A stretch of 64,000 nucleotides of DNA. It comes from Chamaea fasciata. Lineage: Eukaryota > Chordata > Aves > Passeriformes > Sylviidae. Position numbers and translations under genes: made by a program. Each line of letters opens with the position of its first letter. Position 1 is the stretch's first letter. The stretch spans positions 6,460,945 to 6,524,944 of the forward strand of contig JARCOQ010000017.1 of NCBI GenBank assembly GCA_029207755.1, written 5' to 3'. A model generated the notes under the pieces. That model saw only the letters and a list, made by a program, of their open reading frames with translations. It did not search any database and was not told where the DNA came from. Of the stretch, positions 44,248-55,944 are shown one piece after another.

Positions 44248-45055
44248 CTTTTTTGCCTAAAAATAACTCCCCAAAAGAGCTAAAAGTGCCTCTTTGTCTG
44301 ATCCCAGTTGTAGATCTAGTGCAGTCCATCCAGGCAAACTGCACTGACAAACTCAACCCAAGGATCATGCCTCATCCCACGGGAGCTCAGCCTCGGCTAG
44401 GGTGTGATGGAAACACCAAATCAACCTTCATTTCTTCCCTCTGCACACAGCAGGGGCTGAAACCTGTCTCATCAAGTAAAGCCTTCCTTAAATTAGGTTG
44501 ATATTATGGACTTAAGAAGCTCCTGGTGACAGGATCGACACAGACAGGCTAAAACAAACACCTGAGCTGAAAGCAGAGGTGCAGGCGAAAGACAGCAAGT
44601 CATAAGAGCTTTGAAATGCCCCCCAGCTCACAGCTTGGGTGTCCTGGTGAGAGACATCCCTGTGGCTCTGCCTTTGCACAAAGGAGAATCAGAGATTGGA
44701 AGTGGGAAATGGGTGTTTCCTTCATGTCAAAAAGAGAAAAAAAAAACCCTCACCAGAAACCGCTCCCCCCCCCCGCAACAAATTTGCCAGCCAAAATCTG
44801 CTCCACCCCAGCTGATTTCTCATCCACGTATCCATCTCTAATCATGAAAATTAATCGTGAAAATTAATTTTGAGGCATGCTGGTGTTGGCATACCCTGAT
44901 GCCTGGGTGAGGGCAGCACCGCTTTGGGCTGCACGCCCGGGTTGCAGCCCTTGTCCCCGCAAGCAGAGCCGTCCCCAGCCCCTCGTGTCCCCATCCCAGG
45001 CTCCAGAGTCCCCAGGCAGTGTCCGGGTGTGAGGGAGCATCGGGCACAGAGCAGA
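44248..45055. other. Non-coding DNA, no feature seen
   Basis: Includes a C run near 44764-44774 and an ATTAATCGTGAAAATTAAT near-palindrome around 44850-44868. No gene recognised. Confidence 0.5.
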
Positions 45056-45059
45056 TGCA

Positions 45060-45370
45060 TACTTCTATATGAGACTCACTAATGGCCTTTCAGGTACAAC
45101 ATTATTATTTTCCTCTAATGGCTGCTTTTCTCTTTCTTCCTCGCTGGCTCATAAAAGGCACATCATAACTACAGAGGGAGGGGGGGGAAAAAAAAGGCAA
45201 AAGCTTTGCAAATTACAGCAATCAGAGAGCCTGGACCATTAGCAGCATCTGGGACTGCATTTTACATAACAGTGGACACTTTCTTTGAAACAATTACAGC
45301 TAATAATGAATTAGGATTGACTGGGCTGTAAACGTTTCAAATTGCAATTCAGAGACTGTCACTCCTCACC
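45060..45370. promoter_or_regulatory. Candidate conserved block
   Basis: Complex AT-leaning DNA with CTAATGGCTGC, CATTAGCAGC, ACAGCTAATAATGAATTAGG and AAATTGCAATTCAG elements, free of recognised repeats apart from a G8/A8 run at 45181-45197. Candidate enhancer. Conservation untested. Confidence 0.33.
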
Positions 45371-48169
45371 ATCCCCTTCTCGCTGGAAAAAGCCCTCTTA
45401 ATACTCGGTACTCCATGAGGATTTTGGGAGGAGATGAGGTTCTCCGTGGCCGCCAGTGCAAAGTCCTGTGCTGTGGCCTTATCCTGAGCTCCGATGGATT
45501 TGGGATCTTGCCTCCAAATGCAGATGCTTCAGGGAAGAGTTAACAGTGTAAATTGATGTATCAGGGTGGATTGTCCTGGTCTTTTTTAACTAATCCCAAT
45601 TTAAGGGTGGATCAGCAGGCTGCCCTTTTCTGAGAAGGAACAGCTTTCCAAAGGGATGAGGGGATAGCTCCTCCCTAAGCCACCCTGAGGAGCTGCTGTG
45701 GCCCATGGGGTGTCCTGTGTACAGCTACCCCGTGAGCCCAGTGATTCCCTGACTCTGCAGCTCAGTCTATTGCCATATTTCTGTCCCATACTGTGGGATC
45801 TGGGGCTTAACCTTCACATGTACCACAGCTGAGACTGTACCCCGGAGGCGGCTCAAAATCCATCACAGCCTGGGGCCTTTTCTGCCTCATGTGGGGCAAT
45901 GAGACCCTCCAGTTGCTGGGAATTTAAAAGGTGTGTGAGTTTAATATAAACCAGAAACATTATTTGAGAATATGAGCTCTTCTCACCTTGTTTCTGGGGG
46001 TTGCACTGGCTCTGCAGCACTTGGGAACATACCATTACCCACCAGGACAGGAGCCACTCCTGGGCCAGGAAGTCCCTGTGTAGCTCCAGACCCTGAGACA
46101 GAGCAAGGACAGAGCTGGGGGGTCCCTGGGGCTCAGTCCCCCTCCACGGCCAGCACAAGCCCCTCCAGCTGGGCTGTGTCTGCATGCTCAACCTCTCACT
46201 GCAGCTGCCTCAGCAACACAGGTACCCGAAGAGAAAGTTAAGAAAAAAGCATCAATCCCTTCCCTTATGCTGGAATAAAACCCTTCCTTTAAAAGGCAGC
46301 AGATATAGAGGAGGAGATTGAGAGGAGGGAACACTCGGGGCCCTCTGTGGGAGCGCAGATGTGCTGTAAATGGGGCGCTCTTACCGCTCAAAGCCCCCTT
46401 CTCTCCCGAGCTGGCAGGTCCTAAAAGGCCACTTGTTCTGCAAGTTGGCGGCAGTCTCACCCATCGTGTCACCTCAGGTCCCGAAGATCATTCACACAGG
46501 CTGATGCTCATCCCCGTTCCCAGGAGGGTCACCAGTCACACACTGAAGCAGAGGGGATGTGAAGAGACAACGAGGACCCCAAATCTCCCCCAACCCCAGC
46601 TCTCCCCAGGGGAAAAGCAGCATATTCAAAGATGAAAGGAGGGAAAATCAACCTTAAGGGAAAGAAACCCCATGCTCCTGTGTCTGATACACCCTGAGGA
46701 ACAGTTTTGTGTCTATTCCTTGATGACGTTTGAGTTTTGAAATGCTCAGCAAGATGCTCTAGTGCCAGCAAGCCACAGACCGTGGCTGCCACCTCTGGCA
46801 CCCCGGGCACACCTCTCCTTCCACCTAAACCTGCCAGGTTTCATTAACAGCATCTCTCTCCCGTCTTTGGGAAACCTGAAGCCTGGCGCTAAGCACGCCT
46901 GGCAAATGGCTGCCTGTTTTACAGAGATGGCTCACACCAGCCTTAAAACTCTAATTATAGAAGAATAACAAGGCTCTAAAGCTCAGAAGCACTTAGATAT
47001 TATTTCAAGCCAACCAACGAGGAAGTTACAGCTGCTGTAATTAAACATGACACGGAGAAGTCAAGCATTAAACGCAGGTTCATTAAGAAAGCGCAGGGAC
47101 TCGGTGATCCATAAAGGCAGGACCTTGTAGTTGTGGGCCAGCTGGGGAGAGATTCAGAGAGGGGAAGTCTCACCCATCTATCTCGAAAAGGCAGCAGCAA
47201 AGCTGCTAATTGTGTTTGCATGATGATAACGAGCCACTGGCAGGACTTTTCTGGAGGACAGCTCAGATGCTGGCTGTGGTTGGGTTCCCAGGCCACCACC
47301 CCGTGATGGGACACCAGCCAGGCACTGGGTAGGGTCAGCCCCTGTCCCCACAGCACCCAGAGCTTCCCTTGCACCTCTGTGAATGAGATCTTACACCCAC
47401 ATGTAAAAAAATAGTGGAGAATTTGGGAGCCTGCATTCTCATTCCTGGTTCCCTGCCAGCTTCCACCCCCTCAGGGTGCTATGCTCCAGGTACCCAGCCC
47501 AGAGCCCTCAATCTCTCTCAGGAGCCTGCAAACGAACATGCACTAATTAAGCAGCTCTCAGGCCTGGTTCCTCAAGTCCTGCAGAAACTGGACTGAAGCA
47601 TCCCAGGCAGGGACCATCTTGGGGTGCTTCAGAGGAGCAGAGATGGGAAATTCTGTGATTCCAGCTGCAGGATGCTGCATTTGGTAGTTTTCAGTTTGCA
47701 GACCCAGCAGCCATTTGTGTTTATTACATGAAGAAATCCTAAACCCAAGAAAATGCTCTGGTTATTTAGGTGCTGCTCCACCTGCAGATACCTTGTGCTC
47801 CCCAAACTGCTCTTGCTGGGTGCAGAGCAGAATGGGGCTGAGCCAGGTAATGGTTGGGCATGGGGCAGGGCTGTTCACTCTAGATTTAGCTAGCCCAAGG
47901 CTCTTTCCACATGGGAATGGCAGTGGGATAGGGAGGCAGCCAGGCACACTGGGACCCCCACAACTCCCCATGCAGCATCTTGGGCACAGGAGCCACAACC
48001 ACAGAAACAGGGCCATAACCTCCAACCCCATGGAGACCCCTGAGGGGAGAAAAACCCACTTTGGGGGGGTGTGGGGTGTGGAAACATGCCACAAAAAAAA
48101 GACACTAATCCTCAACCACCCCAGATCTGAACAAATAAATTAATTAATAAATAACCCCGATCAGGATGC
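45371..48169. other. Non-coding DNA, no gene recognised
   Basis: GC-balanced, repeat-poor. Frames up to 142 codons (47715-48143 +) occur on both strands without domains. No mobile element recognised. Confidence 0.5.
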
Positions 48170-48610
48170 AGAAGAGGGGACGAAGAATAGAAGAAAGGAG
48201 GATGAACAGCGCGACCCCCCCTGACCCGGAGCGTGCAGCCCCGGCTTTGTGCGAGCCCCTTCCCCCCTGTGCCTGCCCTACAATCAGGGCAGCTGCCTGG
48301 AACGGGGCCGGCTGCCGTGGAGGAGAGGGCAAGGGGGCAGAGAGTAATTTATTTACTCCTCACAATGTGCTGTTTGAACAGACTCCCAAAGAAAACCGAG
48401 GAGGAAGCAACACTCTGCCAGGCGGGAGGAGGAGGGGGATGCGGGGCTGGGGGAGATGGTCCTAAATGGATTAAAAATTTACCCTGCAACCGTGGGGCTT
48501 TAATTGATACAGGGGGAGGGGGGGAGCAGTAAAATTTCCCTCTAATTGTATTAAAGATACACTAATTAGGTTGATTAAAAACAGAGAGGCTGTTTCTTTC
48601 TTTCCCCAGA
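48170..48610. promoter_or_regulatory. Small CpG patch followed by homeodomain-motif block
   Basis: Some CpG at 48205-48320, then AT-rich sequence with GGATTAAAAATTTACC, GCTTTAATTGATAC, CCTCTAATTGTATT, ACACTAATTAGG and GATTAAAAACAG within about 150 bases (48465-48590). Candidate enhancer. Inference only. Confidence 0.35.
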
Positions 48611-49825
48611 AGGCCTAAGGGATGGTGATGGCGAGGGGGGAGAAGTGCAAACAGATTGGAGTTTAAAAAAAAAGAATACAAGAGAGAGAAAAGTGCTCAG
48701 CCCTTGTGAGAGGTGCAGACCCATCAGCTGCCCGGGGCACCATCAGAGCAGGAGCAGTCTCCCAGGAATGCTAGGATGGCCAAAGCTTCACCTTCTCCCC
48801 AGAAATGAGTTGCCAAGGTGGCAGAGTCACTCTCAGCATCTCCAGTACCCCAAATCCAGGGCTTTGTTCAGCTGTAGAAGCCTAAAATCGGGGTTTGCAT
48901 TAATTTTGGCCCTGTTTCGTGAACTTTGGATCATCCTTATCTACATCCTTATCTACACAAATGTCTATAAACCCTGTGGGTAAATAGATGTGCACATATA
49001 TAAACTTTAAAATACAAGTTCTTTTTGCCCCAGCAAGAACAAACCCAACGCAGTGGTTTAACTGCCTAGTCCCTACCCAGGTGATCTCAACCATTAGAGA
49101 AGAACACACTGAAAGGGTGAGGATGGGCAAGTTCATCTCCATTACTAAACCCTCCCATTGCAGGGGCTTTCCTCCTCTTTTCGCTTTCTGATCTCATTTC
49201 TCGGTCACTGATGCCAACCCTCAGCCCAGAGCCCACTGAGTGGGCTGTGCCAGCCCCTCTGAAGCCCTCTGTGAACTTCTTACCTGGTTTGAGAGGCCTC
49301 CTGACCTTTCCTTCTTCTTAGGAAGGACAGAAAAGTACTTTTCAGCCTGGGGAAAAGTTTCCCCTGTGAAAGGTTTTATTGCTCGTGTATGAGGCAGTTG
49401 CTAATTGATCTGTCAAATGGCCAAGCTGTAAAACGGGAATAGCAAATAAAGAGCTGTGACTTTAAGGGAGATAAACAATATTGTGTCGGGTTTTTTTTTT
49501 TTCCTTCCTTCCTCTTCCAAATGACCATTTTATCCTTAGTCTAAAACCACGGGATGAAGGGCAAACTCAAATTGAGGAAGGAAGCTTGATGATTTCTGAT
49601 GCTTCCATTACTGCATAATCAAGAACTAAAACTGCAATCAACAGAACCGCCTTTGCAACCCAGCAGCTTTCAAAAAACTCAAGTGAAAGGGAGATAATTT
49701 TCTTTGTGGGACTTTATGTTCCTGAACCACCACCTCCCTTCCGCCTTATTTTCTTAATGTTTGTTTAGGAAAGAGAAGTGGAGGGCTCCAAGGAGACGGA
49801 CGGGCTTGGATGAGCGCAGTAAAGT
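48611..49825. other. Non-coding DNA with a tandem GATA motif
   Basis: CCTTATCTACAT repeated as CCTTATCTACAC at about 48935-48958 gives two AGATAAGG GATA-factor sites on the minus strand, 12 bases apart. A T-rich tract is at 49491-49507. No gene recognised. Confidence 0.45.
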
Positions 49826-49876
49826 GTGGTTTAGGTTGGAAGGGACCTTTGAAGGTCATTTATGCAGAGGTCGAGC
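49826..49876 (-). mobile_element. CR1 LINE 3' stub, antisense (first of two)
   Basis: 'gtggtttaggttggaaggga' then 'cctttgaaggtcattta' on the + strand is the reverse complement of a CR1 3' terminus. Homology fades after about 50 bases. Confidence 0.8.
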
Positions 49877-49935
49877 ACAGAGTGATGAAGGACAAAGGCA
49901 TTGCAGTCCTGAGAAGGCAACTAGTCACCAAAGAA

Positions 49936-50022
49936 ATCCTGGAATGGTTTGGCTTGGAAGGACCTCAGAGATGGTCTCAATCCCCTGCCAGGAGCAGGGA
50001 CACTTTCAACTAGAGCAGGTGC
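49936..50022 (-). mobile_element. CR1 LINE 3' fragment, antisense (second of two)
   Basis: 'cctggaatggtttggcttgg', then a 'tctcaatcccctgccagg' segment and 'gcagggacactttcaactag' follow the CR1 antisense order. It lies about 60 bases from another CR1 3' stub in the same orientation. Confidence 0.9.
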
Positions 50023-51273
50023 TTTGTGTTTGAGCAGCAGAAGCACCATATTCCATCACCCCCACCCAGAACTTGGTGTGAGCCTCTCCTGCAGCAGGAG
50101 CTGGTGGTGGGAGGACTCTGGTTTGGCTGCCAGCAGGTTCCTGCCAGGTGCTGTGACAAGAGGATTGGGGGTGAAGTGGCTCAGTTTCCCCTCATCCAGC
50201 GACACCAGCCAGGCCAGCAGTGCTACCCTGAGCCTGCACTGGCTGTGCCCATCCACAGCCCTGGAGCCAGGGGCTTTGAAACCAAATATAAAACTTCTGC
50301 ACTTTCTTCCATTTTCCCCCTTTAATTTAGGCAGTGTTGAGGCTCTGGCAGGGAAAGGGTGTGCAATTGCTGGGGCTGCAGCAACAAGCAATGCAGCAGA
50401 GCCTGGATCCTTTCATCTCCGAGTGACGGGGTGCACACGGGCGTGCTCTCCTCTTGAAAGCAGCTCTTGTCTTCAGAGGCTTCCCCAGCCCCTTTGACAA
50501 ACACCTCAAGCCTTTGTAGGTGACTATCACACTCTGCCACAAGTGACACGTCCCGCCAGCTCTTCCCTCCCCTGCACAAAAAGCATCACTTGAAAGGCAG
50601 CTTTTGATGGCGTTTGACTCGGCCCGTTTTCGAGCCGCCTCGGAGCAGCAGCAGTTGGCTCTGGCTGGAGGGGTGCCAGGGGTGTGCCAGGGGGTTGGAA
50701 GGGTGGTGCTGGCTGCTGTCAGGTGGGAAACACTCAGAAACAGCCCACCCTGTTGTACTGCAGGGATGTCTGCCCCCTTCCACCTCCACACACCCCCCTG
50801 GATGAAGCACCAGGAGAATTCCCTGCAGTCATTTTGGTGTTCCAAGGCAGCCACTGCTTGGACCAGTGGTGCCACAAGGGAGAAGAAGGAAGGGAGAGGG
50901 ACACATCAGCATCATCACCCACCTCCCAACCTGCTCCAGCTTCACCCCCCACCACCAAGTCTCCTTTTGCATGTCAGGTATTCCTACCACTCTGACTCTC
51001 AAGGAATCAAAAGGGAATAAAGCTCTCAGTGCACAATCCCATGATTACACAAGTCTTTTTACACCACAGAAATGACAGCTGAGGTTGTAAGACAGTGGCA
51101 ACCTCAGCTCAGCTGCCCAGGTTGCCCCTTGCTCACAGCTTTCAGTATACACAAACCTGCAATTTATTTTTTCAGTACTACTATGTTTGCTGGGAAATTA
51201 AGTTTTAGAAGGACTAAAAATATTAACAAATTTAGGCTGAGAAAATGGGAGGAGGAGGAGGAGAGCGGATTTT
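50023..51273. other. Non-coding DNA, no gene recognised
   Basis: GC-balanced sequence with overlapping frames on both strands (for example 50327-50875 -, 50604-51020 +) but no domain. A short GGA repeat lies at about 51249-51263. Confidence 0.5.
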
Positions 51274-51367
51274 AAAAATGTCAAAACACTCAGATGCAGC
51301 ATTTTTAATGAAATGTTTCACTTTAGAAATGCCAAAACATTTTGTTTTGACATTTTCAAAGTGAAAC
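51274..51367. repeat. Near-perfect 25-bp hairpin with a third related copy
   Basis: The left arm 51315-51339 and right arm 51343-51367 are reverse complements at 22 of 25 positions, with a 3-base loop. A third copy of the inner part (15 bases, 14 matching) lies at 51274-51288 in the left-arm orientation. The loop is too short for a normal microRNA precursor. It may be a fragment of an inverted-repeat element or a locally generated palindrome. I recognise no transposon family. Confidence 0.8.
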
Positions 51368-51819
51368 TTAATGATTTTTTTTCTTAGTAACATCGTGGAT
51401 TGCTTTATAACCTGAGTTAAAGAAAAAGAACAAGGAGAAAACTTTCCACCATCCTTCCAGCAACACATTGACATAGAAAGAGCATTTTCTTCCCTCTTCC
51501 TGCCATTTTGCCAACAAATTTAAGCATTTTCTGTTTCACTTCACATTGCACCAATGAGTTTCCCTCCTTTTCCGCACTGAAAACAGGCCCTCGCCTTCTG
51601 GAGGATCTCCTGCCCACTGCTGCTCTCCTGGCCCAAAGGGCTTTTAACACAAGCAGTTTCCTTGGAAGGTGAGCTTCCTCCTCTGCTGTTCAGGTGCCGA
51701 GCATCCTGCAGAATGAAACCTCTCCCTGTGCTATCACCCAAGCCAGAAATCCTCCTTTTCCTTTGGCTCTGGCCACACTTTGGATCCGCATGCTCCAAAC
51801 GAGTCCATGACTTTACCAG
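51368..51819. other. Non-coding DNA, no feature seen
   Basis: AT-rich at first, then GC-balanced toward the CR1 element. Minus-strand frames here are unrecognised. Confidence 0.45.
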
Positions 51820-52326
51820 GAGTGCTGTGTCCAGCTTGGGAACCCCCAGCACAAGGAGGATGTGGACCAGTTGGAATAAGCCCAGGGGAGGGCATGAAAA
51901 TGCTGCAAGAGCTAGGGCTGCTCTGCCCTGGAGCCAGGCTGGGAGGGCTGGGGGTGTTCAGCTTGGAAAAGAGAAGAATTTGGGGAGACCTTAGAGCCCC
52001 TTCCAGTGCCTAAAAGGGCTCCAAGAGAGATCAGGAGAGTCTTTGGACAAGGGCATGGGCAGGACAAGGAGGAATGGCTTCACACTGACATAGAACAGCA
52101 TTAGATTGGATATTAGGAAAAAATCTTCCCTGTGAGGGTGGTCAGGCCCTGGCTGAGGGTACCCAGAGAGGCTGTGGCTGCCCCATCCCTGGAAGTGTTC
52201 AAAGCCAGGCTGGATGGAGCTTGGAGCAACCTGGGGTAGTGGAAGGTGCCCCTGCCCATGGCAGGGGGATGGAATGAGATGGTTTTCTAAGGTCCCTTCC
52301 AATCCACCATTCTGGGATTCATGATT
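51820..52326 (+). mobile_element. CR1 LINE fragment, ~500 bases, sense
   Basis: This is the longest CR1 copy in the window. It runs from a region resembling the CR1 ORF2 3' part ('gaacccccagcacaaggagg', 'ggtgttcagcttggaaaaga', 'gggagaccttagagcccctt') through 'ttagattggatattaggaaa', 'gctgtggctgccccatccct' and 'ggtgcccctgcccatggcag' to the terminus 'aaggtcccttccaatccacc'-'attctgggattcatgatt'. Frameshifts and stops interrupt any ORF2 reading, so it is inactive. Confidence 0.95.
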
Positions 52327-53985
52327 TGGTATCCCACCCAAACCTCTTGCAGGAGAGAGAGGACAGGATTGGTCCACAGCCAGCAGCATCCTGAGCCCTC
52401 CTCCTCTGCATACACAGCGATAAAATGGACCATGAAAGTTTATCAGCCATGAACCAAATGACTGTTTACATGTGTTTATTATGCTCTTATTTGTGGCCTG
52501 CAGCCATTCTCCTAATGCTTTGCTCATCACAGACACTGTCCTGTGCTGAGACCCTGCAGACTAATCTAACACTGACCAGTGCAGGCTTGGGGGCTGGGAA
52601 GGTGTTTCTGGAATCAGCCTGCATAGAAAGGACATCAAGAAGCAGCTGAGTAAAACTCGAGCCCATGGGACTATTAGGTATCAGGCATCCTCCACTCATT
52701 TTGAGGCATTGGGTGAGGACTCTTCAGCCTGGCAAGAGGACCCCATCACATGGAATAAATCCAGGCCAAAGGGCCCCTCTGGATAAAAAAAAAAAAAAAA
52801 ACAAAACAAAACACATAAACAGGAGTTGCAAGCCGTAAAAGGAGTAAAGAGAATTTCAGTTGCCCAAAGTGAAGTGAACTGGGTACTTCTGCAGCCCCCT
52901 TGGGTGAGGTCCCAGCCCAGGGATGAGTGGCTGCAGTGGGGGAGCTCCAGAGCTGGAGCAGTTTTGGCTTCTAGGAAAGGAGGATGGATGCTTCCTCTCT
53001 CCACAGGTAAAGAGCTGATTCCTTGCAGGGAATGGCAAAAGCTGATGCAGTTGTGGGCAAATACATAAATCCAAAATATGTCAGAAAAGAATAAACCTGT
53101 ATGAGGAAACAAATGCAGGCTTTTGTCACTTCTTGCTGGAAAACACACACCCAAAGAGGCAGCGAGGACAGCTGGTGGCATCACTCCATGGGAAGCCAAA
53201 CCCAGCAAACCCCGGCAAATTTTCACTGGGGGAAGGAGGCAGGACCTCAGATAACCCTGACCTGCCACTGACCTGTCCTGGGCCAGGCTGGAGCAGGGTC
53301 AAAGCCCAGGAGAGGGTGATCCAAGCCCTGAGCAGCCTTTTCTTTTCCAGGCTCAGACACACGTTCCACTGTGGGACGCTTCTCTTTGCTCAGTGCAGAA
53401 GAGATCAAAAATAATGAACTGCTTGCACACTCTCTGCATATGCAGACCCGTATTTACATATGGAAATTAAATCCTTAGGTAGGCAAAGCCAAGCACATCC
53501 AATGGATTTACAGCAGGCTCCTTACCAAGGTTTGCTTGGAAGTGTCTCCACAGCGCCAAGGCTCATGGGCTGAGCCACAGCGTGTCCTCGAGGGGCTGAT
53601 GGCAGGGGGACAGGGAAGTGTTTGAGGATGCTCTTGACCACAGTGGCACTGTGGTTATCCCTGCAGCAAGGCCAGCTCCGTGCTCCTCAGAGTGCGGATT
53701 GAACCCAAAACCCCTCCATTTGCTAACAAGGGTTCTGCATCCTGTTTAAAGGACAGTGCTGCCTATTAAGCAATTTACTCATTTCTAATTAGGATTATTC
53801 AGTATAGAGGGTTTTGCCCTTGCAGCTGAGTGCTCGCAACTGGCCACAGGCTCAGCAGGAGGAAAAGAGCTTCAAACACCCATCCCCTGCAAGGAGAGGT
53901 GTTTTGTGGCAGTAAAAACGACAGGGAAAAAGCAACAGCCCCCAAAATGTGAACTGTCCCTTTAATTTCTGTCAAGGCTAAAGCC
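52327..53985. other. Non-coding DNA with an A run
   Basis: An (A)17 run at 52785-52801 is followed by a CAAAACAAAACAC segment. No retroposon body seen. Frames on both strands (for example 52696-53268 -) read through the A run and lack domains. Confidence 0.5.
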
Positions 53986-53989
53986 CACA

Positions 53990-54240
53990 GACTACAAAAA
54001 CAACATTTTAATTTAAATTCCGATTCCACATTCATTCATGGGAGCTGGCTCCGAGCAGGGATTTCATTAAAGGCTTTAATAGATTTTATAGGACTTGTCA
54101 GATCCGGAAAGGTTATGGAGCAAATGCATTTTCTCTGCTTCCAGAATTTCAACAACGGCTCGGTAAACAAATTTACCATGAAAATGCAAAGAGTCCAACC
54201 TTGTACAGACAAGGAGAAATGAACTTCATCTGAGTGACTT
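53990..54240. promoter_or_regulatory. Candidate conserved block
   Basis: Repeat-free AT-leaning DNA with ACATTTTAATTTAAATTCC, TTTCATTAAAGGC, CTTTAATAGATTTTATAGG and GGTAAACAAATTTACC. The last is a FOX-type GTAAACA motif in a partial palindrome. Candidate enhancer, untested. Confidence 0.33.
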
Positions 54241-55878
54241 AAAGGCATCAAGATTCACTCTCTATCCCTTCCCAATTCACTTCCCTCCACTGTTTTCCCT
54301 TGGCATGCTGTGCAGCTTAGAACACATTTCTTTCTTTTTTGGTGAAAAACCAGAAAAGGAGAAACTTCTTTTTCCATTGGATTAAGAGCTATTAATAAAT
54401 AATGGCAGCTTCAGCAGCAGTGCAGGAGTGAGGGACTTAGAGGGGCTGCTAAGAGAGCGCTCATCCAAGATCAGCCCAGACCTTGAAAGCTGATTGACTC
54501 AGGACAGGGGGTGATGCAACGAGATCCTGTTTTTCCAGAAATCCCTGGGTGTTGGAGGACAGATGTGCTTCAGGGGGTGAAGGTGGTGTGGTTGGGAGAG
54601 GGAGCAGACAGGAGAGTTTACAACAGCCACACCTTTGCTCCTGACCCATCCAGGGCCTCATGAACCCCACCTCAGGGTCTTCTTGTCCAGCCCTTCCATT
54701 CAGCCAGAGAATGAAGCTGATTTTGGCTGAACAGCCATAAATGCACAAGTTCTGACAAAATATTTTTCCAGAGTCCTTTCTACCTGTATTTTAACCCTTG
54801 ACAAATCAGGCTTGAGGGCCAATGCCGATGTCAGGCCGAGGAAGGAGCCCCCCAAGGCTGGGCAGTGCAGGCAGTTGTCCCACCTTGGGGACACAGTGCC
54901 ATGGGCTGCACTCACCAGTGACTGTTTGGGCATCACTGGTGAGAGCCAAACTGCAGGAATCAAAGGCTGATGCCTTGGCAACTGAGCCGTAGCAATGCTG
55001 AATAAAGTGAAGAAAAGGCCTCTTGTTTTTGGATGAGCTCTGTAAACAGAGATGAATGTCAGAGGAGAATTTGCCCGAGCATCGCTTAGAGGCTGTATAG
55101 TGGCATCACAGAGAGAAATCAGCTTGGAGAAAATTATAGCTAATGCAAACCTCCAACCAAAACCTTTTTTTCTGTTGGAGGGTAAGACAAGTTGATGACT
55201 TTATTATTATTATTATTACGATGATTATTTTCCCTCCTTATGACTTTGCAATTTGAGATTGACAGGTCCTAACACAGCTGCTCTGGATGCTTTCCCAGCT
55301 CCACAAAGAGAGAGGCAGAGTGAAAAGCAGCCGGGCGGTTCAAGAGCCGCTGGCGGGGCGGGAGTGGGACTCAGTAGCTCCAGCACAGAGACCCCATAGA
55401 TGTGGGACCCTGTGCTGAGAGGTGTCGAACATCTGGGAGTCCCTTTCACTGGGAACAGGCATTGCAGGTGGCTGGGATGTGGCTGGTAGCTATGCTGTAA
55501 TTAGAGGAAGCTGGGGAGAGAAGCAGATTTAAATCAAATGACTACTGAGTTAAAGCATGAGAATTCCTACGTAATTTATGGTGCATTAAATAGCCTAAAT
55601 ATTCTCTCCTCATGAGTTACTCTAATAGCTAATAGCTCTCATTTCAAGGCAGCGATTTCTGTGATTCACCTTCATCTAGATTTTCTTCCTAGCTGGCAAG
55701 CACCACAGTAAAATTTCCTCCTCCAATGAGTGGTATTTTCTTCAAATGATCTAAGTTCCTCTGGACATTAGCTTTCTAAACTCTGGTTACATTGACCAAG
55801 AGTGAAACTTTAAACAAACTCACCAAACAGACTCTCAAAAGCACCTCAGGAAGGTTTATGGCTGTATGTGGGAGACAC
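54241..55878. other. Non-coding DNA with two AT-rich motif patches and a TTA repeat
   Basis: (TTA)n at 55200-55218. AT-rich, motif-containing patches at about 55050-55160 (GAAAATTATAGCTAATGC) and 55500-55690 (GTAATTTATGG, TCTAATAGCTAATAGC) could be enhancers. TGATTGAC, a PBX/HOX-type site, is at 54491-54498. No gene recognised. Confidence 0.4.
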
Positions 55879-55944
55879 GGATGGATGGATGGATGGATGG
55901 ATGGATGGATGGATGGATGGATGGATGGACGGATGGAAGGATGA
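55879..55944 (+). repeat. (GGAT)n tetranucleotide microsatellite
   Basis: About 12 perfect GGAT units, then degenerate copies (GGAC, GGAAGGAT) to 55944. The plus-strand frame across it reads as a Met-Asp-Gly-Trp repeat and is an artefact. Confidence 0.98.

Noticed and set aside
51315..51367. microRNA precursor
   Set aside because: The loop is only 3 bases and the arms 25, too short for a standard pre-miRNA. No known microRNA seed recognised.
55879..55944. Repeat protein frame (Met-Asp-Gly-Trp units)
   Set aside because: It is simply the translation of the (GGAT)n microsatellite.
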